Position numbers and translations under genes: made by a program | Assembly: GCA_017515765.1 (NCBI GenBank) | Contig: JAFWFF010000063.1 | Span: 1 to 18,602 of the forward strand | Direction: 5' to 3' | DNA: 18,602 bases | Source: Bacillota bacterium | GTDB taxonomy: Bacteria > Bacillota > Clostridia > Peptostreptococcales > Anaerovoracaceae | The notes under the pieces: model-generated | Databases searched by the model: none | What the model was told of the DNA's origin: nothing | Seen by the model: only the letters and a program-made list of their open reading frames with translations | In this document: piece after piece, positions 1-6,684 of the stretch | Numbering within the stretch: the stretch's first letter is position 1 | Layout: each line of letters opens with the position of its first letter

Positions 1-1
1 C

Positions 2-259
2 TACCAGGCGCTCGACAACAAGCAGGAAGAGACCGCGACCCAGCAATGGCTCATGAAACACTGCCAGGACTACGGCTTCATACTGAGGTATCCGAACGGA
101 AGGACGGAAACGACAGGTATAATCTACGAACCGTGGCATTACAGATATGTGGGCAAAAAGCACGCAAAATACATAATGGATAATGACCTTTGTTTCGAAG
201 ACTACATTGCAGAACTCGAGAGCAGACAAAAGGAACTGAAACAGCAGAAATATGTCTAA
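2..259 (+). CDS. VanY-family D-alanyl-D-alanine carboxypeptidase, C-terminal part
   Basis: The gene enters from the left edge; the frame is open from base 2 and ends at TAA 257-259, giving the last 85 residues. The stretch contains EPWHYRYVG, the signature of VanY/DacB-like peptidases (M15B), in which the His is a zinc ligand and the Glu before PW is catalytic. Family members act outside the membrane and trim the terminal D-Ala from peptidoglycan stem peptides. The tail after this motif is short, charged and Lys-rich, as is common at the C-terminus of the family. The N-terminus, signal or membrane anchor, and the other metal ligands lie outside the window, so completeness and any resistance role cannot be judged. 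I see no clear terminator between this gene and the rpsB promoter. Confidence 0.85.
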   Translation, partial: YQALDNKQEETATQQWLMKHCQDYGFILRYPNGRTETTGIIYEPWHYRYVGKKHAKYIMDNDLCFEDYIAELESRQKELKQQKYV

Positions 260-286
260 AAACGGAATAATAAGAAGAAAAAACTC

Positions 287-315
287 TTGAACTGGCGCGC
301 CCGATTACATATAAT
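287..315 (+). promoter_or_regulatory. Promoter and leader of rpsB-tsf
   Basis: TTGAAC at 287-292 and a perfect TATAAT at 310-315 are separated by 17 bases, which matches a vegetative sigma-70/SigA promoter. Transcription should start near 322 and leave a leader of about 118 bases before rpsB. The leader opens with a GCGC/GCGC hairpin at 322-336 and contains several short GC-rich complementarities around 350-395. Leader-based autoregulation by S2 is known in E. coli, but I cannot show such a site here. Confidence 0.8.
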
Positions 316-439
316 ATACGAGCGCGTTTATTGCGCAGATAAACTATTTGTCACACTGCCGAAAGCCGCGGTGCCCCGAAAAACAAAGGGTTGAAGGCAT
401 AAATGAAGCAGTGGAAGTAAACTAACCGGAGGTTAAAAA

Positions 440-1216
440 ATGTCAGTAGTATCAATGAAACAACTGCTTGAAGCAGGCGTCCACTTCGGACATCAGACAA
501 GAAGATGGAACCCTAAGATGGCTCCTTACATCTTTGCAGAGAGAAACGGTATCTATATCATCGATCTGCAGCAGACACTGGGACTCATTGACGAGGCTTA
601 CGACTTCATGAGAAAAGTCGGCGAGAGCGAGAAGCCGGTACTCTTCGTAGGAACAAAGAAGCAGGCTCAGGCCGCCATCAAGGATGAGGCTGAGAGATGC
701 GGAATGTACTATGTAAACGAGAGATGGCTGGGCGGAATGCTCACTAACCACAAGACCATCAGCAAGAGGATCGACAGACTCGAAGAGATCAGAGAGATGC
801 AGGCGGACGGCACCATCAACAAGTACGCCAAGAAGGAAGCACTCAAGATGATGGCAGAGGCCGACAAGCTCGAGAAATACCTCGGCGGAATCAAGGATAT
901 GAAGGGAATGCCTGGCGCTATCTTCGTAGTAGACCCTAAGAAGGAAAGGATCGCTGTCAAGGAAGCAAGGATCCTCGGTATCCCTGTAGTAGGTATCGTA
1001 GACACCAACTGCGACCCTGACGATGTCGATTACATCATCCCTGCAAACGACGACGCCATCAGAGCGGTGAAGCTCATCGCCAGCAAGATGGCTGACGCAG
1101 TCATCGAGGCCAACCAGGGCGAAAGCTTTGACGAGGGACCGGCTGTTGAGGCTGCTCCCGCGGAAGCCGAAGCTCCCAAGGACATCGAAGAAGTCGCTGT
1201 TGAAGCCGAAGCGTAG
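440..1216 (+). CDS. rpsB: 30S ribosomal protein S2
   Basis: The 258-residue product starts MSVVSMKQLLEAGVHFGHQ, the S2 signature, followed by RRWNPKMAPYIF and the conserved IIDLQQT segment. S2 binds late to the 30S subunit between head and body. The central part includes NERWLGGMLTN and a helical coiled segment of about residues 100-155. The last 30 or so residues are an Ala/Glu-rich acidic tail, a variable feature of the family. The start is set by GGAGG at 428-432, seven bases before ATG 440. The gene is followed after 39 bases by tsf, the usual arrangement, and both are probably transcribed from the promoter at 287-315. Confidence 0.98.
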   Translation: MSVVSMKQLLEAGVHFGHQTRRWNPKMAPYIFAERNGIYIIDLQQTLGLIDEAYDFMRKVGESEKPVLFVGTKKQAQAAIKDEAERCGMYYVNERWLGGMLTNHKTISKRIDRLEEIREMQADGTINKYAKKEALKMMAEADKLEKYLGGIKDMKGMPGAIFVVDPKKERIAVKEARILGIPVVGIVDTNCDPDDVDYIIPANDDAIRAVKLIASKMADAVIEANQGESFDEGPAVEAAPAEAEAPKDIEEVAVEAEA

Positions 1217-1255
1217 TTTGCCCGTCAGGCGTTTGACTTTTAGGAGGAAATAGAT

Positions 1256-2356
1256 ATGACGATTACCGCAAAGATGGTCAAGGAACTCAGAGATGCCACC
1301 GGCGCCGGAATGATGGACTGCAAGAAGGCTCTGGTCGAGGTCGAAGGCGATCTGGACAAGGCAGTGGAAGTCCTGAGAGAAAAGGGACTTTCGAAGGCAG
1401 CCAAGAAGGCCGGAAGGATCGCGGCAATGGGTCTTGTCAGGATCGCCTTCTCGGAAGACGGCAAGACCGCAGCTATCGTAGAGGTCAACTCGGAAACCGA
1501 CTTTGTCGCCAAGAACAGTGAGTTCATCGATTTCGTGGAAGGTCTCGCGAAGCTTGCTCTGGAAGCGGAAAGCACCGATATCGAAGCGTTCAAGGCTATG
1601 CCTTTTGAAGGCGCGACAGTCGGTGAGACACTGACCGCCAAGATCGCGAAGATCGGTGAGAATATGTCGATCAGAAGGATCGACAAGCTCTCCGGAGACG
1701 TTCTGGCCACATATATCCACGGCGGCGGAAACATCGGAGTCATCGTTGCCGCTGACGGCACGGATTCGGATGCCAACAGGGACGCGCTCAAGAACATCGC
1801 GATGCAGGTCGCTGCGATGAATCCGCAGTATGTCAGCAGAGATGAGATCTCGGAGGATGAGCTTTCCAGCCTGAGAAGGATCACCCTTGAGAGCGCTCTG
1901 AACGATCCTTTCACACTTCCCAGACCGATCCTGAACGGACTGCTCGACAAGGTCGAGGGCGTTTGGGGCAAAGACGATGTAAACATCCTCTCCGAGAAGA
2001 GAGCGGATAAGACCTTCAACTTCAACTATCTGCCGAATTTCCTTTCCGAGGAAGCGAAGACGAAGCTTGCCGGACTTGCGATCGCCGCCAAGATGGAGAT
2101 CGTTGAGAGCAAGATGTTCAAGAGCCTGGTCGACGGCCGCATCAGCAAGCAGCTGAAGGAAATGTGCCTGCTTGATCAGACCTACGTAAGGGCAGAAGAC
2201 GGCAAGCAGACTGTCGCACAGTATCTGAAGACTGTTGACAATGGCCTGGCGCTTAAGAAGGTCATCAGATATGAAGTAGGCGAGGGCATCGAGAAGAAGA
2301 AAGAGGACTTTGCCGCGGAAGTTGCCGCTCAGCAGGCAGCCGCTCAGGCGAAATAA
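1256..2356 (+). CDS. tsf: Translation elongation factor Ts, with internal expansion
   Basis: EF-Ts is the guanine nucleotide exchange factor for EF-Tu. The N-terminal UBA-like domain (about residues 1-50, with ATGAGMMDCKKAL) and the core motif TDFVAKN (residues 81-87) are clear, and the C-terminal part ends with the conserved GEGIEKKKEDFAAEV. GGAGG at 1243-1247 lies eight bases before the start. At 366 residues it is about 60-80 longer than the enzymes of E. coli or B. subtilis. The surplus lies in roughly residues 207-285, where a short linker is normally found before the coiled-coil part of the core (here near VDGRISKQLKEMCLLDQ). The reading frame is continuous and codon use is like the neighbours, so this is a real expansion rather than a frameshift. 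Confidence 0.96.
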   Translation: MTITAKMVKELRDATGAGMMDCKKALVEVEGDLDKAVEVLREKGLSKAAKKAGRIAAMGLVRIAFSEDGKTAAIVEVNSETDFVAKNSEFIDFVEGLAKLALEAESTDIEAFKAMPFEGATVGETLTAKIAKIGENMSIRRIDKLSGDVLATYIHGGGNIGVIVAADGTDSDANRDALKNIAMQVAAMNPQYVSRDEISEDELSSLRRITLESALNDPFTLPRPILNGLLDKVEGVWGKDDVNILSEKRADKTFNFNYLPNFLSEEAKTKLAGLAIAAKMEIVESKMFKSLVDGRISKQLKEMCLLDQTYVRAEDGKQTVAQYLKTVDNGLALKKVIRYEVGEGIEKKKEDFAAEVAAQQAAAQAK

Positions 2357-2366
2357 CTCTCATAAG

Positions 2367-2383
2367 CGGGATCAAAGATCCCG
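2367..2383 (+). other. Small hairpin in the tsf 3' untranslated region
   Basis: CGGGATC at 2367-2373 pairs perfectly with GATCCCG at 2377-2383 across an AAA loop. No T-tract follows on the + strand, so it is not a terminator by itself. It precedes the terminator at 2397-2439 and may protect the 3' end or act as a processing site. Confidence 0.5.
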
Positions 2384-2396
2384 GAAAAGCTTAACA

Positions 2397-2439
2397 GCCT
2401 CACGAAACATTGGCTTTCAATGATTCGTGAGGCCTTTTT
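2397..2439 (+). terminator. Intrinsic terminator after tsf
   Basis: GCCTCACGAA (2397-2406) pairs with TTCGTGAGGC (2424-2433). After one A/A mismatch, CATTG (2408-2412) pairs with CAATG (2418-2422) around a five-base loop. Five T residues follow at 2435-2439. It closes the rpsB-tsf unit and lies directly upstream of the next ribosome site. Confidence 0.9.
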
Positions 2440-2465
2440 GGAACTTAAGAACAGGAGGTCAGAAT

Positions 2466-2873
2466 ATGTTCGATTTTGAACAGGTCAAAAGCGCGCTGGA
2501 GAACAGGATCGGTGAAGCTCAGGAGATGCTGAAGGATCCGGACGGAGTGAGCGATCTGCTTGCAAAGATGGAGACCAAAGTGAGGGAGATCCCTGTAGCG
2601 GCAGATCTTATCAGTGACGTCCCGCTCATGATAGGCATGGTGAAGGGATATATAAACAGAACTTATGAAAGCGTTTCGCCAAAGGTCATCGCGATCCTCG
2701 TCGCGGCGTTTATATATCTGGTAAAAAGGAAAGACCTGGTCCCGGACGGCATTCCGATCCTCGGGCTTGTGGATGACCTCGCGGTCCTTGGCCTGGCGCT
2801 CAAGCTCAGTGAACCCGAGCTCAAAGCATTCAAAGCATGGCAGGAAGCATCGGAAACTCCCGTGGAGGCTTGA
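2466..2873 (+). CDS. YkvA-family (DUF1232) small membrane protein
   Basis: The 135-residue product has an acidic, helical N-terminal half and one hydrophobic segment at about residues 72-86 (AILVAAFIYLVKRKDLVPD). The sequence then runs LVPDGIPILGLVDDLAVLGL. This pattern, Tyr then Asp-(Leu/Ile)-(Ile/Val)-Pro-Asp and Gly-x-x-Asp-Asp, marks the DUF1232/YkvA family, whose function is not established. The start at ATG 2466 is chosen over an upstream GTG at 2427 because GGAGG at 2454-2458 sits seven bases before it and the GTG lies inside the tsf terminator. Only 26 bases separate that terminator from the start, so expression depends on read-through or on a promoter buried in the terminator. The gene has its own terminator at 2889-2928. 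Confidence 0.85.
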   Translation: MFDFEQVKSALENRIGEAQEMLKDPDGVSDLLAKMETKVREIPVAADLISDVPLMIGMVKGYINRTYESVSPKVIAILVAAFIYLVKRKDLVPDGIPILGLVDDLAVLGLALKLSEPELKAFKAWQEASETPVEA

Positions 2874-2888
2874 CCGTTCTGCAGCAAT

Positions 2889-2928
2889 GCCCGCCGGAAG
2901 CATTTTGGTGCTTCGGGCGGGCTTTTTT
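2889..2928 (+). terminator. Intrinsic terminator after the YkvA-family gene
   Basis: GCCCGCC (2889-2895) pairs with GGCGGGC (2916-2922). After one G/G mismatch, GAAGCA (2897-2902) pairs with TGCTTC (2909-2914) around TTTTGG. Six T residues follow at 2923-2928. Confidence 0.92.
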
Positions 2929-2939
2929 GCTTTTTCGGG

Positions 2940-2969
2940 ATGTCAAAATGATCGATTAGAGGTTATAAT
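2940..2969 (+). promoter_or_regulatory. Promoter of bioY, possibly leaderless, with an inverted repeat
   Basis: A perfect TATAAT lies at 2964-2969, with a weak -35 ATGTCA at 2940-2945 (18-base spacer). Transcription would start near 2976, only about four bases before the bioY ATG at 2980. An inverted repeat, CGATTA (2953-2958) and TAATCG (2966-2971) with seven bases between, covers the -10 box and could be a repressor site. I do not recognise it as a known biotin operator. Confidence 0.5.
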
Positions 2970-2979
2970 CGTTATTGAT

Positions 2980-3543
2980 ATGAATTCGAGGACAGAAGAC
3001 ATTGTAAAAACTGCAATGATGACGGCGCTGACCTGCGTCTTGGCTCAGATAGCCATACCCTTGCCCGGAGGCGTTCCCATGACCCTGCAGACCTTCGCGG
3101 TCACTCTCGCGGGAATCGTTCTTGGACCGAGGCTGGGAGCCGTTTCCATGCTGATATATGTGCTCCTCGGGGCTGTTGGGGTACCGGTGTTCGCAGGCTT
3201 TGGAGGAGGCGCGCAGATCCTGGCGGGACCGACCGGCGGATTTCTGATATCCTTCCCGATCATGGCATTTTTGATCGGCCTGGGCTTTGACGACCGGGGA
3301 ACCAAAGGTGCCGCCGGCATATCCCGGGAGGTCAGAAGACTGCTGTTCCTGACTGCCGGCACAGCTGCGAACTACGCCGTTGGAATGTTTATGTTCTGCG
3401 TTTTGACGGACGCGGACGCGGGGTACGCTTTCTCTGTCTGCGTTCTGCCGTTCATTCCCACAACCGTATTGAAAGCGGCTCTTGCGTGGGCCGTTGGACT
3501 AAGGATCAAAAAAGCGATCCCCGGAGGTAATACCGCGAGATGA
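2980..3543 (+). CDS. bioY: BioY, substrate-binding (S) component of a biotin ECF transporter
   Basis: The 187-residue, very hydrophobic protein carries the BioY hallmarks: QIAIPLPGGVPMTLQTFAVTL near the N-terminus, then LLGAVGVPVFAGF and GPTGGFLISFPIMAFLIG. BioY captures biotin and works with a shared energising module (EcfT with two ATPases) that is not in this window. Family members have six membrane helices, and the length fits. The frame is open much further upstream, but that stretch crosses the preceding terminator and encodes no BioY-like sequence, so ATG 2980 is chosen. No Shine-Dalgarno sequence stands at a usable distance; AGAGG at 2958-2962 is 17 bases away. The gene overlaps the next one by four bases (ATGA). 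Confidence 0.92.
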   Translation: MNSRTEDIVKTAMMTALTCVLAQIAIPLPGGVPMTLQTFAVTLAGIVLGPRLGAVSMLIYVLLGAVGVPVFAGFGGGAQILAGPTGGFLISFPIMAFLIGLGFDDRGTKGAAGISREVRRLLFLTAGTAANYAVGMFMFCVLTDADAGYAFSVCVLPFIPTTVLKAALAWAVGLRIKKAIPGGNTAR

Positions 3544-4697
3544 GTCGTAGAGAGATGTCGAACAACAGAATAGCTTTCCGCCTGGGCCTTCTGGTCGTGC
3601 TGGCAGTAGTGCTTGCGATCTTCGTTTCAGCAATGGAGAAGAAGCTCGACGCGCGTGAGCAGGCTGCTCCGGAAAGCGGGCAGGAACAGCAGGAGCAGGG
3701 CGATCAGGGCGAACCTGCCGGGCCGCCGGAAACGCCGGATACGGGCTCCGAAGGGTCGGATGCCGAACAGTATCCGGACTCGGACCACCTTACGGTCGGA
3801 CTTAAGGGCAGCAAAATCGCGATAGTCAGGCAGGGCGACCCGTATATCGAATCAGGCGCCTTTGCTGTAGATGACAGGACCGGCGCCCTGACCGGCTGCG
3901 AGATCAAAGGTTCCGTGGATACCTCGACCCCGGGCGACTATACGGTCAGCTATACTTTTACGTCCGAAAACGCCAAAGCGACCGTTGAACGCACTGTGAG
4001 GGTCGTCCCGGAAAGCGCGATGGAATGGGATTCCGACGGCATCCCGGTCCTGATGTACCACTGGGTATATACAGAAACAGACCAGCCCGGCGAGATAAAC
4101 GGGAACTGGATACTGAACACGGATCTGGAAGACCAGCTCAGATGGCTCAAGGAGAACGATTACTATCATCCGAGCTTCTCGGAGCTCAGGGCATACGCGG
4201 ACGGACAGATCTCGCTCCCAGCCAAGAGCGTGATACTCACTTTTGACGACGGTGTCTGGGCCTTCTTCAACTACGGAGTACCGCTTCTGGAACAGTATGA
4301 GACTCCGGCGGTCGCGTTCATTATCGGCGTGAACGCGGAAGAAGAGGATCTCACAAAATACGCTTCTCCTTACATGGAATATGAGTCGCATTCCTACAAC
4401 ATGCACCAGCCGGGCGGTTATATCGGCCACGGCGGGATCATAAGCGCGATGACGCAGGAGGAGATAGAGGCCGACCTCAGGGAGGCGATTGCGCTGACGG
4501 GAAGCTCCGACGCCTTTGCCTATCCCTACGGTGACGTGACGGATGACGCGATCTACGCTGTGGAGAACGTCGGGATCAAATGCGCCTTCACGACCGAGTA
4601 CGGCCCGGTGGAGCGCGGAATGGACTTCAGACAGTTCCCGAGGGTCAGGATCCAGGGCGATTATTCCCTGGATGGTTTCATCGCGTCGCTTTTTTAA
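3540..4697 (+). CDS. Membrane-anchored polysaccharide deacetylase (NodB homology domain)
   Basis: The 385-residue product has an N-terminal membrane anchor at about residues 11-31, then a Gln/Glu/Pro/Gly-rich linker (about 40-82). An Ig-like all-beta domain of the kind often annotated DUF5011 follows at about 84-157. The catalytic domain begins near residue 167 (GIPVLMYHWVY). It shows TFDDG at 234-238 (general base and metal Asp), HSYNMH at 284-289 (metal His pair) and AYPYG at 327-331. The domain should sit outside the membrane and remove acetyl groups from a cell-wall or surface glycan; the substrate cannot be read from the sequence. GGAGG at 3523-3527 lies 12 bases before ATG 3540, and ATG 3555 is a possible alternative start. 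Overlap with bioY indicates one transcript, though the functions look unrelated. Confidence 0.9.
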   Translation: MSRREMSNNRIAFRLGLLVVLAVVLAIFVSAMEKKLDAREQAAPESGQEQQEQGDQGEPAGPPETPDTGSEGSDAEQYPDSDHLTVGLKGSKIAIVRQGDPYIESGAFAVDDRTGALTGCEIKGSVDTSTPGDYTVSYTFTSENAKATVERTVRVVPESAMEWDSDGIPVLMYHWVYTETDQPGEINGNWILNTDLEDQLRWLKENDYYHPSFSELRAYADGQISLPAKSVILTFDDGVWAFFNYGVPLLEQYETPAVAFIIGVNAEEEDLTKYASPYMEYESHSYNMHQPGGYIGHGGIISAMTQEEIEADLREAIALTGSSDAFAYPYGDVTDDAIYAVENVGIKCAFTTEYGPVERGMDFRQFPRVRIQGDYSLDGFIASLF

Positions 4698-4702
4698 GCA
4701 GG

Positions 4703-4731
4703 TTGTAATCACCGCGGGAATGCGGTAAAAT
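4703..4731 (+). promoter_or_regulatory. Promoter of the IMP dehydrogenase gene, with two palindromes
   Basis: TTGTAA at 4703-4708 and TAAAAT at 4726-4731 are 17 bases apart, predicting a start near 4738. ACCGC (4711-4715) and GCGGT (4722-4726) form an inverted repeat filling the spacer. TGTTA-A-TAACA at 4735-4745 is a palindrome over the predicted start. Either could be an operator; neither resembles a purine-repressor box I know. Confidence 0.55.
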
Positions 4732-4776
4732 AACTGTTAATAACATTCTGGTCTTTAATAAAAGGAGTATTCTGAA

Positions 4777-6285
4777 ATGGCACAGTTTATAAACGAACCA
4801 TCCCGCACTTTCAACGAATACCTGCTTCTTCCCGGATATACCGGAACAGACTGCACGGTAGAGAACGTAAGCCTGAGGACGCCTATCGTTAAATTCAGGA
4901 AGGGCGAGGAATCGCCGCTGTATGCCAATATTCCGATGGTATCTGCCGTCATGCAGGCGGTATCGAACGATACCATGGCCGTCGCGCTCGCGAAGGAGGG
5001 CGGCATCTCATTCATTTTCGGATCACAGCCGGTCGCTTCACAGGCCGATATGATCAGAAAGGTAAAGAGCTATAAAGCCGGATTCGTGAGGAGCGACAGC
5101 AACCTGAGACCGGACCAGACGCTGGCCGACGTAATAGCGCTCAAAGAGCGGAACGGCCACTCCACCATCGCGATAACCGAGGACGGAACAGCTGAAGGAA
5201 AGATCCTCGGCCTGGTAACGAGCCGCGACTACCGCGTGAGCCGCATGGCTTTGGACACTAAGATCAGCGAGTTCATGACTCCTTTTGAGAAGCTGGTCTA
5301 CGCCAAGGAAGGCGTCACGCTCTCCGAGGCGAACGATATCCTCTGGGATTACAAGCTCAACGCTCTTCCTATAATCGATGACAACCAGAGGCTTGCGTAT
5401 TTCGTTTTCAGAAAGGACTACGACAGCCATAAATCCAACCCGAACGAGCTGCTGGACGCCCATAAGAGATATGTTGTGGGAGCCGGAATCAACAGCCGCG
5501 ACTATGCTGAGAGGGTGCCTGCGCTGGTCGACGCCGGAGCTGACGTGCTCTGCATCGACTCCTCCGAAGGCTATTCCGAGTGGCAGAGACAGACGATCAA
5601 ATGGATCCGCGAGAGATACGGGGATACAGTCAAGGTCGGGGCCGGAAACGTGGTAGACGCTGAAGGGTTCAGATTCCTTGCGGACGCGGGGGCCGACTTC
5701 GTGAAGATCGGTATCGGCGGAGGCTCTATCTGCATCACCCGTGAGCAGAAGGGCATAGGAAGAGGCCAGGCGTCAGCGGTCATAGAGGTCGCGAAAGCCA
5801 GAAAAGAGTATTTTGAGGAGACGGGAGTCTATATCCCGATCTGCTCCGACGGCGGGATAGTATACGACTATCACATGACTCTCGCTCTCGCTATGGGCGC
5901 TGATTTCCTTATGCTCGGCAGGTATTTCGCCAGATTTGACGAATCTCCGACCGCAAGACTTAACGTAAACGGGAATTATGTCAAGGAGTACTGGGGCGAA
6001 GGCTCCAACAGGGCAAGGAACTGGCAGCGCTACGATCTGGGCGGAGATCCCAGGATGAAGTTCGAAGAGGGCGTTGACTCCTACGTCCCGTACGCCGGAC
6101 CGCTCCACGATAATGTGCAGCTCTCCCTAAACAAGGTGAAATCCACCATGTGCAACTGCGGAGCGCTCTCAATTCCCGAGCTTCAGGACAAGGCAAAGCT
6201 GACCCTCGTATCCGCGACCTCCATAGTCGAAGGCGGAGCCCACGACGTCATACTCAGGGATTCCAGCCAGAATGCCATAAGATGA
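4777..6285 (+). CDS. guaB: IMP dehydrogenase, Tritrichomonas foetus type
   Basis: The enzyme oxidises IMP to XMP with NAD, the first committed step to GTP. Its 502 residues hold the TIM-barrel interrupted by two CBS repeats (about residues 105-220). The catalytic loop is GGGSICITREQKGIGRGQ, with the nucleophile Cys319. Asp358 (SDGG) and Arg382 follow, then the flap NWQRYDLGG with Arg418-Tyr419. These numbers coincide with those I recall for the T. foetus enzyme, as do Asp261, Lys310, Arg322 and Glu431, so alignment is nearly gap-free. It differs from the usual roughly 485-residue bacterial GuaB. AAGGAG at 4762-4767 lies nine bases before the start. The C-terminal motif KSTMCNCGALSIPELQ is also shared with the protozoan type. 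The stop overlaps the next start by four bases. Confidence 0.95.
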   Translation: MAQFINEPSRTFNEYLLLPGYTGTDCTVENVSLRTPIVKFRKGEESPLYANIPMVSAVMQAVSNDTMAVALAKEGGISFIFGSQPVASQADMIRKVKSYKAGFVRSDSNLRPDQTLADVIALKERNGHSTIAITEDGTAEGKILGLVTSRDYRVSRMALDTKISEFMTPFEKLVYAKEGVTLSEANDILWDYKLNALPIIDDNQRLAYFVFRKDYDSHKSNPNELLDAHKRYVVGAGINSRDYAERVPALVDAGADVLCIDSSEGYSEWQRQTIKWIRERYGDTVKVGAGNVVDAEGFRFLADAGADFVKIGIGGGSICITREQKGIGRGQASAVIEVAKARKEYFEETGVYIPICSDGGIVYDYHMTLALAMGADFLMLGRYFARFDESPTARLNVNGNYVKEYWGEGSNRARNWQRYDLGGDPRMKFEEGVDSYVPYAGPLHDNVQLSLNKVKSTMCNCGALSIPELQDKAKLTLVSATSIVEGGAHDVILRDSSQNAIR

Positions 6286-6671
6286 TAGACGCCGCTTTGT
6301 TTGAAAACATAGTATCGGAGCTTCTGGATGAACTTCCGGAAGCTTTTTTCAAGGAACTGTCCGGGGGAGTCATAATCTCTGAAGAGGCGCCGAGGCCTGA
6401 CTACGCGGTGGCAGATGACATCTTTATCTTCGGGGAATACCGGATGTCCAGGCTCGGTAGACAGGTAGTCATCTACAGAGGCTCATACGAGAGGCTCTTC
6501 CCGAACGCGGGAGAGGCGTTCCTCAGGCAGGATCTCAGGAGGGTCATAAGGCACGAATTCCGGCATCATATGGAGTTTCTCTCGGGAATACGCGGAAAAG
6601 AAAGCCTTCTGGCGGAGGACGACAAGGCAAAAAACGATTATCTGAGACGGCACAGTAAGGAAAAGCAGTAA
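6282..6671 (+). CDS. Minimal zinc metallopeptidase (zincin_1-like)
   Basis: The 129-residue product carries HEFRH (residues 91-95), a HExxH zinc site followed by a further His and Met. The N-terminal half has the shape of the small zincin family PF06262: an amphipathic start (FENIVSELLDELPEAFFKEL), a central strand with IFIFGEY, then VVIYRGSYERL before the helix with the zinc site. Function in that family is unknown. A third metal ligand is not obvious; Glu112 or Asp113/114 (AEDD) are candidates. The frame is open upstream inside the IMP dehydrogenase gene, but ATG 6282 overlaps its stop (ATGA) and begins the conserved part. No independent ribosome site is seen, so translation is probably coupled to IMP dehydrogenase. 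Confidence 0.75.
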   Translation: MIDAALFENIVSELLDELPEAFFKELSGGVIISEEAPRPDYAVADDIFIFGEYRMSRLGRQVVIYRGSYERLFPNAGEAFLRQDLRRVIRHEFRHHMEFLSGIRGKESLLAEDDKAKNDYLRRHSKEKQ

Positions 6672-6684
6672 GGAGACAGATAAG

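Noticed and set aside
452..1720. 422-residue open frame on the minus strand across rpsB and tsf
   Set aside because: It spans two certain genes in antisense, has no ribosome site or recognisable domain, and arises from codon bias of the + strand genes.
2427..2465. GTG start for the YkvA-family protein 13 codons upstream
   Set aside because: It lies in the terminator stem; ATG 2466 has an ideal ribosome site.
2953..2971. Inverted repeat as a BirA biotin operator
   Set aside because: Sequence and spacing do not match the BirA sites I know; kept only as a possible unknown operator.
2767..2979. Upstream extension of bioY by 71 codons
   Set aside because: It crosses the YkvA gene and its terminator and does not resemble BioY.
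3852..4712. 286-residue minus-strand frame opposite the polysaccharide deacetylase
   Set aside because: No domain or start signal; the + strand frame has complete catalytic motifs.
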